Source: Apostichopus japonicus (Eukaryota > Echinodermata > Holothuroidea > Aspidochirotida > Stichopodidae). Taken from it: a DNA stretch of 64,000 bases. The translations under genes and the position numbers were made by a program. Of the stretch, positions 1 to 14,900 are shown in pieces. The DNA is taken from contig NC_092579.1 in the NCBI RefSeq assembly GCF_037975245.1, forward strand, positions 2,221,001 to 2,285,000, read 5' to 3'. The notes under the pieces are model-generated. The model saw nothing but the letters and a program-made list of their open reading frames with translations, had not been told where the DNA came from and searched no databases. The first letter of the stretch is position 1. The number at the start of each line of letters is the position of its first letter.

Positions 1-97
1 ACCTAAAATCCCAGTGGGGGGCGACTGGGGGACGACAAGCTATCATGGGGCTGTCGCCCCCACGCCCCCACCCCCCCCCCCTTGGCTACGCCACTGA
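1..97. mobile_element. right end of a hAT-like non-autonomous element (partial)
   Basis: The window opens inside GC-rich, poly-C sequence that ends in ggctacgccactg. Its reverse complement, CAGTGGCGTAGCC, resembles the terminal inverted repeats of the hAT-like elements elsewhere in the window (58558, 58883). The left end lies outside the window, so a target-site duplication cannot be tested. Assignment rests on the terminus only. Confidence 0.35.
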
Positions 98-3000
98 CTG
101 CACGGATATGTATATAACAACTTACCAAACCATTACTAAATATACCTGTAAGCTATCTCATACGTTGAAAACCAACAACATAATATTAGGACGTATACTT
201 CTGCATTAGAGATAAGTATTACCCTGTACCTCTCAGTGTCTTCATTTCTAGGGTCTTCCTTTTAGAAATTTATGAGTCTTCCATCTTCGTTTTGGAGGTC
301 TTCCATTTGTAACCACTCTCGTTCTAGTTACAATCTTCATTGATTAAAGTAACCATTACTGTACATAATTTTATCTTATTTTACAGTTTATCTATTTTCC
401 AACGAATCTGTATTTGTGGCAAAGATACAATCGACTTATAAATGGTTGAAAAAGATGTTATGTTTTTATTTCTATAGATGACGGCGAGACAAACCTTTCA
501 TTCATAATTTACTTGGTTTGAAATCAAAGCCTCTTTATCTGGCTTGATATGGATACTAACTTCCGCCCACAAATATGGTTTTGTAATAATAATTATTGCA
601 TAAATAGAATACGTGGATCTCCTCGGGTTATCAGTTTGTTGATGCATTGTGTTGATTAGAATGTACAAGACTCAGAGACGGGAATGTAGGTTGGTCGTGG
701 AGGGGAATGGGTGTAAGCACTTTACGCGGCAGTCAAGCGCGGATCCAGTGGTGTATGACCCACCCAACCAAACCCCCTTCAAACCTTCTCAAGAAAAATC
801 AAAAGGAACTTCACATTAGCAGAAACTTGCGTGTAGACCTTATATTAGACCTAATTTATAGCCAAAGTTGCCCTTTCACGTAGCCTATAACGTCAACTTC
901 CGTCAAATACCCCCGCAGAGTCGTCTGCAACGACCCAAGGGCCACACCCCTCCTTTCTTAGTTCTGCTGCACCTGACCCTAACAGTTCTGTAATGGTTGT
1001 AATATGCTGCATTTTTTATGCATTATTCAGGGATCAACCACATTTTTGTAACGGGGGGGGGGGGGGGGGTTCAAATGTTAAGTCGTTCTGGCAGGGCTGT
1101 AAGGGCTATTGTCATATTTGTAATTTTACGTATACAAGCACCTTGTTATAGTTATAGTGTTTGTTATATATATATAGTTATATATACTATTTTATAGTTT
1201 TATATAGCGATATGACTCATACATTAAATGAAATACGATACCCTTCTACTGCTACGTAGTGTCTCAGTCACCTAATTAATTATCTCAGACCACAGACATA
1301 GCGTGACAACGAAGACTGAACTAAATTACAACCGCCGACAGTTAACTATTGTACCGTAACAATAATAAGTAGGTGTAAATTCCATGAAACGCCTTAACAG
1401 GGTTTGGTTATACAATGATCGCGTGATGGGTTCGAGTTAAAGTTACTATTTTTCATTTATGTGATAACAGCACTTTAATATATGGTATTTATTATTATAT
1501 TTATTTATTATGTGTAAGTATAGTTGGTGTATTAAACCATGTACGTAAGATATAAAATAACAACAAATGGTGCAATCAACTAGATTTAAACCTATTGAAT
1601 CGACTTGACAACTTGAAAAATTTCAGCTCAGAATTTGTTTTTCGTTTTTCTATTATAATATGACAGTTTTTGTGGCAAACTAAAAGAAAAAAAAAACATA
1701 TAAGACACAAGAAATATGATGGAATTATTCAAACGATGCCAAAGAGACAAAATTCCAAAACTTTAGCCAAAGAATCTATTTAAAATGATGTTGTAAGTAT
1801 TCGAACCTTTTTGGCTATTATTATACCTTTATAACATTTGCGTATATTATATCCTGCTATATTTACATGTAAGTACCTCTTACAGCTGTTTTTGTTTCAA
1901 TAATTAGTGTGTGATTTGTATCATTTGTTACAGAGCTGTTTATTCTATAGTCTCTCTTTACACACAGTTAGCTACCACTCAATAAAACAATTATCTGTAG
2001 TTTCCAGGAGCTGATCAGGGAATGAGGGGCTGGGATGTGTACACAACCCCAAAGAACCTGTACAGTTATGGCACAACCTTGCGTGCACCTAATTTAAGAA
2101 CTAACTTAAAGCCTAAGTGTGCTACAGAATTCACTAATGATTTCACGTGTAATTTTGGGGGTTTCTTGGAGAAGACCGCCCCAAGATCTCACGGCCACAC
2201 TAACTCCTTTTTTAAATCCATTTGATCATTCGACTACTCATTTTGTTAGTGAATTGTAATTCATATAAATCAACCCAGACAAGGTTATATGTGCAACCTT
2301 TGAAATCATCCGATGGGCTAACCTTTACTAGAAGGCTATGACTAATTTCATCCTTTCCTGGGAAATTTCTGGTCAATTAATACAACTAAATTGATTTTCC
2401 TGATGAACTTTATCATACCGTTATATATTTATGGTTCTGAATAGATATACCTCCGTATTATATAGCATGCAAATGATTGAATGAAACAGAGATATCGTTA
2501 ATGTAACACCTGATCGTAACAAATGACTGCTCTAGTTAACTTAACGTTGGTCAAGACGCGAAAGTGATTCCAATGCAGTGATTGAAAATGTGTTTCCAAA
2601 AAATAGAAAGCAGAACCGAAAAGATGGCTATTATATATATTTCACCGAAATCGTTTGCTATGAATGATGGCGAACTTGATCAAAATTGGCTTAACATCTG
2701 ATCAACCATGAAATCTGCCAGATGGTTTTGACATATAAACGATTCAGATATAAATAGTATACACTGTGATCGATAGCCTGATGGATGTAAACTGAAGACA
2801 AATTAATATTATTAATATAATAAGTGAACATTACATCTTTAATATTACTAGACAATTTAAACCCCCAAAAAAAGAGTTTGCTACTGTGATGAAATGATTC
2901 ACTCGTTTTTTTTTCATTTTTTCTTTTCTTTTAATATAACGGTTTGGGTTAAAACATTAACTAACTGGATATATATTTTCATGCTTTTACAACTCAACTA

Positions 3001-5756
3001 ACGGTAAGAAATATGGCTGTGTGGATACATTTTGGTCCGTTTTATGTCTGGTGAGCTGTGAAGCTCTATGCCGCAAATTTCTCCATGGTCGAACATCATG
3101 ACATTTCTTAAAATGATTACTTACCATTCGTCTTGGTGAAAAAGAAGGGGAGGGTGGGGTGTGGGTGGGGGGGGGCAGGCGGTGACGAATCACACTTAGC
3201 GCGTTACATAAATAAGTTGATCAAAGGCGAATTGTTCCAAAAGTGTCGTAAAAGTTTTAAATAGTTGTCTCTAACGATGTGCCTGTATACACTTCATGTG
3301 ATCTCTATAATACCATTGTTATCAGTACAATTTAAGAAGGTTACATAAAATTCAACACTGCTATAAATATATACCATTGTGTATATATTCACTTATGCAA
3401 TTTGCTAATTAAAAGTACCATGTCATTCTTTAGGGTGTTCTTTGCCTCCAGTCAGCAATTAACCCCAAATCTGAAAGTCGTATTTTAATAGAAAATATAA
3501 ACGAGTTTTGTAAACCGACCCACCCACCCCAAGGGTATAATTTATTTGTTTGGAGTCCATTTAGTAAGTTGACCCATTATATCTGTCCATGTGCGTCACT
3601 AATCACGTTGTACTTTGAAGGGCGAAATGAGTAAAAGGAAATATTATTAAAAAGAAAATTAGTTCGTTGGGGGGTCATATCCATGCAGATAAACGTACAC
3701 ACATATGATGTGACACTAAATACTAAGTGCGTGGGTTTAATTTGCTATAGAAATATCACTTTCTTTGTAATTACGTTATATATCGACCGTTTACTTTATA
3801 TTATGACGAACTTATTATTTCTAATTGATATAAGAGTTTTCAGCGTATGAGTTCATCAGAGTTGGATGAAATGAATTATTTAACATTTGCAATTTTTATG
3901 AATATTTATTGTAAATATGTACTTTGTACTGTAATGTATTGTAAGACATGTTATTACAATGTATTTATCACGACTATAGGTCAAAATGAGCAGTAACTTG
4001 AAAGCATTATCAAACATGTGATATTGTAATGCATTTTCAACTTGATTTATTTTTGAAATACTTTCTAAATAAATGGTCCCAATAAAGTGTAAACATATGC
4101 ACTGAAAGCAGGTTATTGCAAATTATTGTAAAAACATAATAGCTTAATGCATTATACAATGCATTGTACATTGTACAATTGTACATGCATTGTACAATAA
4201 ATGCAAATACGTTATACTTTAATGCATTACACCCAGTACAATAACCCAGTACAATAAATGTAATAAATACGTTATAGCTTAATGTATAATACCCAGTACA
4301 AATAAATGTAAATACATTGCATTATAGAAGTAAGTCATTACAATGTTTGACACAGTTTAATTTACAAACCCTATTCCCGTATATTCTCTTCTGTTGAGTG
4401 CAAGAGTAATCCTATTATTTGATGTGTTGTACACTACATATCTGTCTAATGTGACATATAGAATAATGCATTGTTAATGACGGCTCATATATTACTACGT
4501 AAAGTGTATATGCGTCTTCTTGCCTTCATTACCCAGTGCAATATGTATTATTGGATGGTTACCATGCAGTCAAATATCCTTTAAGCCTGACTTGAGCTGT
4601 GGGCCTGACGAATATTGGAAATGGCGACATAATTTTAATATTGATGAATCCAACCGCGCTGCCTTAAAATAGAAGGAAACGTGTTCAGTGAAATGAGATT
4701 CAGGTGCATGATTTACAAGGGGAGGGGGGGGGGGGTTAGAGTGATTTCGGGGACGTCTGTCTAACTTGTTTGAGACCAACTTCATTACAGCAAAAGCGGC
4801 ATTGTCTTTTATAATTAAACATCTGTACACTGTCATTTGCTGGGAGTTGTTGGGGTCGGAAGCTGCAGCATTTTCAGAAGGAAAAAATAGCCTGTCAGAG
4901 AGAGGATTTACTCTAAAGCTTTGCGTTGTGTCTGTTGTAGAGGGGGCGTACATATGAGAATGAAGCTGGAAGCTGCGCAGAGATATGAAAGAGAGAGAGA
5001 AGGGTGGAGAGAGGGGAATTCCGAAGGCCTGTGATCCTCGGGACTTCTGCTAGAGCGGTTGTAGATATTTGTTGTTCTCTTGAAGCAATCTTAAAGTACA
5101 GACATACATTTCTGAAAGGAATTCAATTTCAGCTGTAGTATCTTCTTTGTTTAATATTAACGAAATCTGTAAATTGTAGACGTAAGATGGAAATAGAGAG
5201 AGCGATTGTATTTTCTTTCTTTATTCTTCTTTTATTAATCTTATATTCATGGGTGAAAGACCACATTGAATTTGGCTCCAATTCTGAGACCCACTTGGCA
5301 TCGATTTTGGTCGGACTTCTGGGTTTCACTGGGGATTAATGCCCCCCCCCACCCCACCCGCCCTCCCTGCACTGTATATTTTCTGTGCTGTTTGGGTAGT
5401 AGAGCTGTCCATAATTATTGGAAGAGATTATTTATGGCATTATATTCTGTATTATCTTCTGATAATCTTCTGATTATTATGATGTTTTATCATTATCTTC
5501 TGCTTATCCCCTGGTTATCTTCTGTAGATGGCAGATTGCACTTAGGTTTCAGTGAGCATATAAAAGGCATGAAAATGAAAATAAATAGGTGAAGGCTATC
5601 AATAAGACATGTGTTTGTTCGGCGAGGTTTAAAGAGGAAGGGAGTAATAATGCTTTCGGTGGGAATGAATGAACGCAGGGTGTTTCCATAACGCAAAGAG
5701 TAATAACTTATTTTGAAAAGGTTTCATATGAATTATCGAATGAAGCATTGAACTTG
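98..5756. other. intergenic, no gene recognised
   Basis: AT-rich sequence with short unrelated ORFs on both strands. It holds a G homopolymer near 1052-1069, a short TA-rich stretch near 1165-1190 and a GA-rich stretch near 4990-5015. A 127-codon open frame on the minus strand (4570-4953) has no recognisable domain and no homologous neighbour. Part of the right side of this stretch may be 3' flanking DNA of the FAM20 gene. Confidence 0.5.
4130..4330. repeat. degenerate tandem repeat built on tgcattgtacaataaatg
   Basis: Variants of atgcattgtaca, acccagtacaataaatg and aaatacgttata recur several times in about 200 bp. The copies are too diverged for a clean unit length. No coding meaning. Confidence 0.55.
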
Positions 5757-5762
5757 TTTATT
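5757..5762 (-). terminator. candidate polyadenylation signal of the FAM20 gene
   Basis: AATAAA on the minus strand, about 230 bases after the FAM20 stop codon at 5990. It is the nearest canonical signal downstream of the stop. The AT-rich context makes chance occurrence possible. Confidence 0.4.
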
Positions 5763-5989
5763 CAGTCCAGCGTACAATCAACACCAGTAATCATGCCTTC
5801 GTTTTAATACAAAGTTGTGGAATGAAGGATTTCTCACCGGGATTGTTACAGAAACCTATATCGTATTAAAGACGCAATTAATTATTATTATTAGTGCAAT
5901 ATTATGAAATTTTTTAATAATTAACACACTCCATAGTTTTCGAATGAATTTACTTCATAAACATGCAATAGAATGATACCAATTTCTTG

Positions 5990-8900
5990 TCATCCTAGCT
6001 GTTTCTTGTCATGTGAAATCTCTCTCATATAATCTTCATATCGAGGTTCTTTTTTCAAGACATCGTCAGCAGCAGACGCTGTTGCTAGGCAACCGTCAAT
6101 AACATCGATTATAATACGTAGTCGTCGATTGAGGGCTTCATAATGTGGCTCATACAAGACCGGGGCGATTGGATCGGTTGACATGGACTCCCTCATGACG
6201 TCACCTAATTTATATTCATTTTTATTCAGAAGCAGTAAACGATGGTAGGTTGAGTTTCGTACACTGAAACGAAAATAAAATAAAATACCTGTCTTTTGTG
6301 TATGATAGAGATAAAGTTGTTAGTAAAAAACCGACTCAGTTTTTTTTTTCTTTAAAGAAAATGGTGACACATCATTCCTCACTGTGATAATGTGTGATTA
6401 AATGATATATGCTGCGTGAAAAATTAAAACCAAATATTAGGCAAATAATACGGTACTAAATGCAGTAATAAGCGAATCATACAAGGTTTTAAGAACCCTG
6501 GCAGATGTTATTAGTGACAAACGAATCAGACACAACCCTAACGTAAATTTAGCTGCTGAATAAGAAAACGATAGGTTTGGTTGACTTGAGATGGGGCCAA
6601 GTTTTCGAGGATTTATCGTTGGTATAAAACAGAGAAAATGTTACAATCTAACCAGAACTGTGCTTTCCAAAACGAGTTTTCTATGCTCTTTGCTCTCTCT
6701 CTCTCTCTCTAAACGGCCAACTCCTCACTTAATCAAATCCTTGGTTTGTGTAACAGCTTATGTAAGATAAGAGGCGATTCACTCTACGAATAGAACGTAA
6801 CCTTGTAATCTTCCGTACAAATAAACTGACAGTTATAAGCATCCGTAGAAATCGACTTACAAACAACACTGCTTTAGCTGCGCCAAGCAAGTTAGTTCAT
6901 CCTTCTCGTAACTACCAAATCTATTGAAACAAGAAAAACAAGTAATTACAGAAACAGTGATTAGACGATACGAAACTACCATGATTGTGGTATACTCCAT
7001 TTTTATTCCATAGATTGTTCACCCGTGAGCTTTTAGCTATTATTTTGATGACATAAACCACACTATACTGTTGTGATGATAGAAACCGTGCATGGAAGAT
7101 TTGCTTTATATTTAACTACTCCAGTCTTACATACGGTTTCACCATATATAGAGGCTAGCTGTTTCATTGGTTAGAATACACGCATATTACGAGGAATGTG
7201 GCTGGTCAAAAGGTATCGCGTTGTTGTTGCTGGCTTTTAAATGCAAGGTATTCCTGCCAACGTAAAACAGACTTTTAAAAATCACATACAAAAGTTGGTT
7301 CTAACTTCAGCAATTGCGGATTCAAATGACTGGCAAAGATGGGAACCAAAAGTGAAAAGAGCGTAGGCCCTATCTGTGATTTTTAGAATACTCACGATCG
7401 ACCTTGGTCCAAGTGAATAATCGTTGAAAAATCACCGAATTTGAAGAAAGTATTGTAGGTGTGACGATCGAAATTACCTAATATTGGAAGGAAAAATTTA
7501 GATAGGCTAATTGTATGAAATGTCGCTGAAATTAAACTTCATGTGACATAGAAATCCCATTACGTACATAAGTGATATCACGCTAAACATGCTGGGAGAA
7601 AATGATGTGATTCTGGCATGCCTAGTGTTCATGATCATTGTCTTTATTTAAATGTCAGTGGTCAGTAATTAAGTCACAAATATAGTTCATCAATCATTAA
7701 TGCAACATTTTTCAATTAAAAAGGATTAACATAGATTATTGTAAACTTTTTTTTGTATCAAGGGATCTAGCTCAGCAATTGTTCATATGTTGTATGATTA
7801 ATGTATCATGAACGAAAACCGGTGATTTATCAATAACACATGAATATAACATCTTATAACAAAAAAGGTCATCTTTATATCATTATGGGGTAACTTGTTC
7901 CTTTCATTTGGGAAGATAAGAGCAGGGAATTGTAAAATCATCTTATTAATGTGCTATAAGCTTAGACTAAATATCAATATTTTAATGAAGACAAAATGTT
8001 TAAAATATGTTTAACTACGACAGTAGCTTTATGTGGCTCTCCTGGTGTGACAACAAATGTTTCACACTAATATACACGATTGCAACACCATTGCACGTTT
8101 CTATTTTTATGCATTTATGTCACATTTATGTTTTAAAAAACAGTTAATATCATCGCCGAAAATACTCGCATATTAAAGTGTTAAGACACAGTTGAGATCT
8201 ACTTTGCCGGAGTTTACAACTTCCCAATTAATTCTCAGAAGTTAGGGGATGTGAAACTTACATATTTGAAATACCTTATAATTATGAGTATAAACTGATC
8301 CACATTGCATGTTATACAACACCTAATTGTATTCTGGTAAATTGATTGGTCAATTGCTCGTTCATTGCATGAAAATCCGTTCTATTCCACTCTATGAAAT
8401 AGAACCATGGGTTATACTTTTTTGGTAGCACTTTTTTTCAATGGTAAGAGAGCAGAGAAACCTGTCTGTTCAAAACAATCTGTTGAATGAGTGCATTTTA
8501 CCCATCTTAATATAATATGTTGTATAAAACAAATAATGAATGGTTTCCATTCGTGCAATAGTGCAAATATTTCATTCGTTGAAAGATGTTATTTGTTCCA
8601 TTCAACGAGGCTGCGCCTCGTTGAATGGAACATTCCATCTTTCAACTCGTGAAATATTTGCACTATTGCACTCATAACCATTCATTATTTGTATACTGTC
8701 ATACTAGTTGACATCATTCAGCGTTATATATTGACTTTTAGTGCATAATATGTCACGTCTTTTATTTGATGGCGCTATTAACATTTGTTGTAGGCAGATC
8801 TGTTACCAGGTGTCACCCACCGATGTCTTTTAGTAAGACAACAGACCAAAATTTGTAAGTTTAACACTAATGATTACGCTGATGCTTGTGATTAAATCCT

Positions 8901-11900
8901 TTATTAAGATTTCCATGTGTTTTCGAAGGTTCCCTCGCCGTGAAATCTTTCAATGGTAACTTTGAATCGATGACTGAAACTGAAATAATCTGAGTCTAAT
9001 TGAACGTTATAAAGTAAGGCTAAGTTTTGAAGTGAATAATGTATGTTAGGGAATCACGTGCAGACTTGTAGTGGTTAACTGTATCTTTGAAGCAAACACG
9101 TGTAACGCAATGTTATTTGCATACGAAATATGAAAACTACAGATCCAGGTTACTTCATAGACATATATTTCAGGTCCATGCTGGGTTATAGAGATGATTT
9201 AGTTAGCCTATGCAGGCGCGTATCCAGGGGGGGGGCGTTGGGGGCGCGCGCCCCCGGGTAAGAAAAAGAGGAGAGAACAAAAAGAGATAGAAGAAAACAG
9301 GGAAAAGGGAAGGGGGAAAAGAGGAGGAAGGAAGGGAAAAGAAAAAGAAGAAAGAGAGAAAATGAGAAAAGGAGGGAGTAGAAGAAAAACGCCAAGACAC
9401 CGGGAAGAGCAAGAGGAACAGTGACACAATTACAGTGCTGGTCCATATTATATACACAGGGTAGCCAGTGACGGATCGAGGATTTCGGAAGGGGCGTGCG
9501 CCTCAGCCTACCCCTTACACTTACAACTCCATCTTTGACGTTTCAATTTTTCCTCTCTCACTAATGTATACATATATCAGGGGCGTCGGAGCCGGTACGG
9601 CAGGTCCGGCGTAAGCCGGACCAATATTCACGGCGCAAAAAAAAGTAGGACTAAGAAAAAAAAAATGGCAAAAAATGATGCCATGGCAAATAATGATGAC
9701 GGCAAGTAGGCTAAATGTGACTACTCTGGCATGGCAGGGGTCTTGTTTTCAAGCTCGGGAAGTGCCATTTTCTGCAATCTGGGAGGCAATTTTTTCAAAA
9801 TCTTCTCCATTACGCTACGCGCCAACCATGGTGGCGCGTAGCGTGCTTTGACCTACCAAACGTCCCCCGATAATTATGATAGATGGCCACACTCTGATCT
9901 GCCGTACCAATCCCAAATAGCTTCCGACGCCCCTGTATGTATATATACTATATAGGCCTATAGTTGTATATCATGACGCGTGTGTGTAAACAATTGTAAA
10001 ATTGTGCTATGAAACCAACTGTGGCTGATCTTGAACTCGACCGATTCTTCGGGGAACATGACGCATTTCGGTATTAGCCCAGGATCTATGTGCGAACTGC
10101 ACTAGACATATGTCATTCGATGCAACACTGTCATACAGAGATAAAATGTTCTACAACGCGAACTGAATGCTAATTGTTACCCCACCCCTAATACCGTAAC
10201 CCATACAATGAATCTAAAAATAAATTCCGCATGCGATTTGAGAATTTAGCACATTTCCTGTGAATATCATGTAGTGGACCCAAAGGCGTATCATTGCCGG
10301 TGGGGGGCGGACGCACCCATCACTTCTTGAGATTGTTCCCATCTGCCAGTGAAAACGCGCGCCCCACAACCCTACGCCCACCCCTCTAATCGCTTTCCAA
10401 TGAGTTACAAAACCAGACCCATAGTATACAAAAGTCTACTTGGATTATTTGTTCCCTGATTTTTTTTTTCTGCAGACGCCCATGAATTTCCCCAAACTAA
10501 ATTTCTAAGCCATGAGATCTAAAACTTAAGGAGGTTTGGGAGCATCATTGGGTCTGGAAAGTGTCATTTCCGGCGATCTGGGAGGTATATTTGCCCCAAA
10601 AAATCGTACGCTACGCGCAAACCCATGGTCGCGCTCCGCTTAGATAGTGTCATAGAACAGACACGCGTCACCACCATTATCCAAGACTGATCTACGCCCA
10701 TGCTCAAAACTGTCGATGTGTGTAGTGTTCGGTTTCGGAAATATCTGGTATATTTTTATTTCCTTCAACGAATTTTTTTAGTAGCCGTCTGAATTTTCGA
10801 AAATTCCCTAACCAACATTCTTCATCATACTTCATCATACTCGTGCAATTTTGACCAGTCTGTTAGGGTTTGAAGGAGGTTTTTCTGTATCGGTTGTCCA
10901 TAGATGATATTTTGTGCAACATTATGGGTATGTTTTGAAGTGAATTTATTGACGAGAATTGAGAATTTTCAAATTCTGAACAGTGGGGCTAACGGATATT
11001 GTGGGCCGCGATGAAGAATCACCTACAAAAGCAATGGTCCACAGGATATGTGATGAAGTCGAACATGATGTGTGACTGGTGGCAATCTTCTAAAAGGTTA
11101 TAGATGAGTAAAAAAGTATTTGGAAAAAACTTGGTTCTCAGGCAAAAGTGTACATATGGTTGGTCTGTTTCAAGCCCGAGAAGTGCCATTTCCGGTGATC
11201 TGGAGGTACCAAAACCAGAAATTTGCTTGTAAGCTGCGCGCCAACCAATGGTGGCGCTCCGCTTAGATAGTAATACGCGCCTCCCGGGTTAGAAAATCCT
11301 GCATACGCCCCTGGTTAAATGCAGCTTTTCAAGGCCTGGACAGTGCCATTTACTGCAATCTGGGAGGCAATATTTGCCAAAAAATTCTTGTGCACTTCGT
11401 GCCAACTTATGGTGCTTATGGTGCTCCACTTAGATAGTGAGCCAGCAGTTATGACTTTTTATTTCATCAATGGCTTGCAACCCCCCCCCCCCCCCACTTC
11501 TGACAAGAAATCTCCGCCACTGATCCAAACGACCATATCTTGAATGAGGAATAACTTATTGAGCGATCAGTATATAACATATTTTTTTTCTTTTCCATGT
11601 AAGTGTTACAATGTCTGCATCCGGAATACCAATCAAGAGTAGGACTAATACTGATTACATCAGATGTTGCATTTTCCATAAATAATTACCTATGGTGTGT
11701 ATTTACTGTAGGCCTACGTCATTCACATACTGGAGGCCTACAAACATAACACAATTCGCATTTTCGAAAATAATGAATGCCAGTCTACTCTAACTTACCT
11801 ATAAAGAAATCAAAGATGGACAGATCTATTATATCTAGCATTCTTCTGCCTTTGGTAAAAGGGGGATTTACCATGACGGAACTGTAACAATACGAAGAGT

Positions 11901-14900
11901 TTGTTTCCCATCTGAAAATAAAAACAGTAACTTTGACACTTTATTCATCTTATTCATTGTTCAAAATAGTAAAATAACAACAAAGACATCAAAAGAATGA
12001 ATGCACTGCTAACAGATGTATTATACTACATTAATGAAAGTTACGCAAATCTCGCAAGTTTTTATTAAATTGCTTGTTTCCAACTTCGATCGACACATCC
12101 TGACGTACTATAGAGAGGCATAATCAAGTCAAGTCCATCTTCTCATCATACAATGTATGTATATCAACGGACAAAATCTTATTCACAAAGTAGATATACA
12201 ACCAAAGTATTAAAACTAACATAACTGTTCCGTGTTCTGATCAAATAGAAAGAAAAATGCCATTATCAGATTCAAAGTCTCTCACAAAACGATCATGTAG
12301 CCTACTGCCAATGTTATATGCTGTTGTTTCTCGGACTGGTATACCTAAACGTTTTAGATGTATTTATAGACACTTCCAAAATCCAACCGCTCACTGTTGT
12401 TGATATCAACCAATGAGAAAGCTTATCCTGCTCTAAGTAAGAATCACTGCTGAATTCCTTCGGGATTGCATCTGTTAAAAGACGGTGGTGATAAATTAGT
12501 GTTTAAGCTGTTGTCAAGCTTGACTTGATAAAGATTTTAGATAATTGAATCTGTGTGTAGTCTATGTTATATTAAAAGAATTCTTACTTAGCTTTTCCTG
12601 TCCCTCTCGTGTAAGATCTTTTCCAAGGGTTCAACAAATTTTTCCTTCTGTACTCCCTATCTTGAGGAAGGAATGCCGCAACACTGCCCTCTACAAGATC
12701 CGGTTTCCCACAAACTGGAGTCTTAGATATTTCACAGTATTGGTGGCATTCAGTGATAAAACAAGTGTTGTTTGCTAAAAATTAAAATAAATGAATAAAT
12801 GAACGTCTGAAGAAGTAATAAATTTCCGCCTTGAACGAAAGTTTGACAGTTAAATTCCTTTGTGTTTGAATTATGTTAATTTATAGTCTCAATGAGTGTT
12901 GCCAAATTTTAACCTCGACATTTCCAGCTTACTGCCCTAAAAGCTCAGTGAAAAAAAAACACCGTTCTACGCAATTTTGATATTAATAATTATTATTTTT
13001 TATTGAGTTATCTGTCGTTAAACATTTTGAGCTGAATAAAATTCGCCAGATTTTTTAACGAGTCCGTAGATTCTACAAACGTCAACCAAAATTTACAAGC
13101 CCCGCCCAAAAAATCATGCGCCAATCAAATCCCTCTGTTTTGTTTACAACCGTTAGGCTAGTCTTACTTCTACTTTCGTGGTTAGCCTGGGTTAGGTCAA
13201 TTCTCTTGAATAGTATATTTCTTTCGGTCTTAGCGATGTAGCTTGCGACATTGAGTCATATCATTCCATTGCAAGGATTAAACAGGTGTTTCAAACGTTT
13301 CCTCCGTGAAATTGTGTCAAGAAAGTTGACGAAACAAGTATATATAGGTTACATTTGTGAAATGGACATTTTACGGTAAATCGTTCGCGCTATAAGGGCA
13401 CCAGAAAATAAATTTCTTTCTTTCGATTGCGACAGCTTTTCTCCATTAAACCCACTTGGTCAGAGTGGATTAGGAATAAGAAACATTGAATCTGCTTCGG
13501 AAGTTTGTTTTTCGAAATTCATCAGCAAACACGTATTGAGACTTGAGAGAATCGGAATCAATGGTTACCTTAAACCTTATAGCACAACATAACGTACTCC
13601 TCCTAGACTCAAACCCTAATGGTCAAGATGGAATTCTTCATTTATATCATGTAAAAATCCCATGCATAAAAATATAGCAAAACATTTATTTTTTCATGAA
13701 ATTTTGCGAGGAAGTTCGACAAACTAACTTCACGTTGTAGAAAATCAACCATGTTCTAGCCGATACTCATAAGGGTACAATAACTACTGGTGTTACGGTG
13801 TTACGAACACAAAGTAGTACTTACTGATGCACGGTTGTAGGATGTGAACCGTAGTAACATGTGTTACGGGTGGCACCAGTAGTTTCTGTACTGCTATGTA
13901 TTTGAAGTAAAGGAGGTAAGGTACCGCTTGGTCCCAGTTCAAACCTCTCTTTAAATAACGCCCAATTTGTTATGCCGAGAACGAAGAAATGCCATGTTCG
14001 GGTTATAGCATAAAACGACTTCATTTTAGAATCGCGTATTAATAAACTCACACTCAATGGTTGGTGCAGCAGCTACTGTTCATATCCCACAACCGTGCAT
14101 CAGTAATTACTACTTTGTGTTCGTAACATGTGTTACAGGACATGAAACAGTGGCTACTGTACGAGTCATGAGTATCGATCGGGTGGATGTTCATACATCC
14201 TTTCTTACATGAAAAAAAAAACTGTTATTTAATATATTATATCTACTGATAATTTATATTTTATTTACCTTTTCATACAAACACTAGTTTACATTTCGTA
14301 GAAAATCGATACCTGCATTGCGTCATCGTGTGTTATCTTTTAGTATTCTGGTCGAATCCAACCTTCAAAGTTATTGCATCATATACTAACCTGGTGATTT
14401 GAAGAAAGATTTAACAAAAACCTTTCCAGACGCACATGCCTTTATTTCAGATGTAATGTTGAATATTCTTCCAGTTGTCGGTGGAACCCTTCGAAAATCC
14501 AGAATTCTGTCGAGAAACAAAGTTTTATATGTTACCAACTATTTTTCAAGATGTTTTTTTTTTCTTGGGGTGGGGGGAGTGTCATATTCACAACTACCAT
14601 ATGTAGATTTATCAGACAGGGTAAGTTAAATTCTATGGAAAATTGATACAATCGATTTTATTTCAATCAAACAATTAGGAGACCATTACAAAGACAAATA
14701 TTGTTCTTTTATTATTTCCATCGAAATAGTCACTAAAAGAGTTACCATGACAACTTTACTTGTCGAGAATGACTTTGAATTATTGCTGACGTAACAAATA
14801 CTACTGAATCATAATGATAGTGAGACTAATATGTGAAACTGGAAATCCGAGATACCTATCTAGATGAAAAGCTGCTAATTCTGCTGTGTGTCTCTCAATA

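Noticed and set aside
4570-4953. 127-codon minus-strand ORF, overlapped by a plus-strand ORF
   Set aside because: No domain, signal peptide, splice context or family resemblance; the proline run is a G homopolymer on the other strand.
9186-9457. Three overlapping minus-strand frames rich in Phe, Ser and Pro
   Set aside because: Caused by a purine-rich simple sequence (gaagaaaaag type); open in all frames.
13821-14057. Minus-strand frame with NTCYYG and plausible splice sites, like a FAM20 exon
   Set aside because: It lies within a foldback element, the lower part matches only over a few residues, and the correct exon (12774-12588), with [16 protein letters not shown], fits the phase and family much better.
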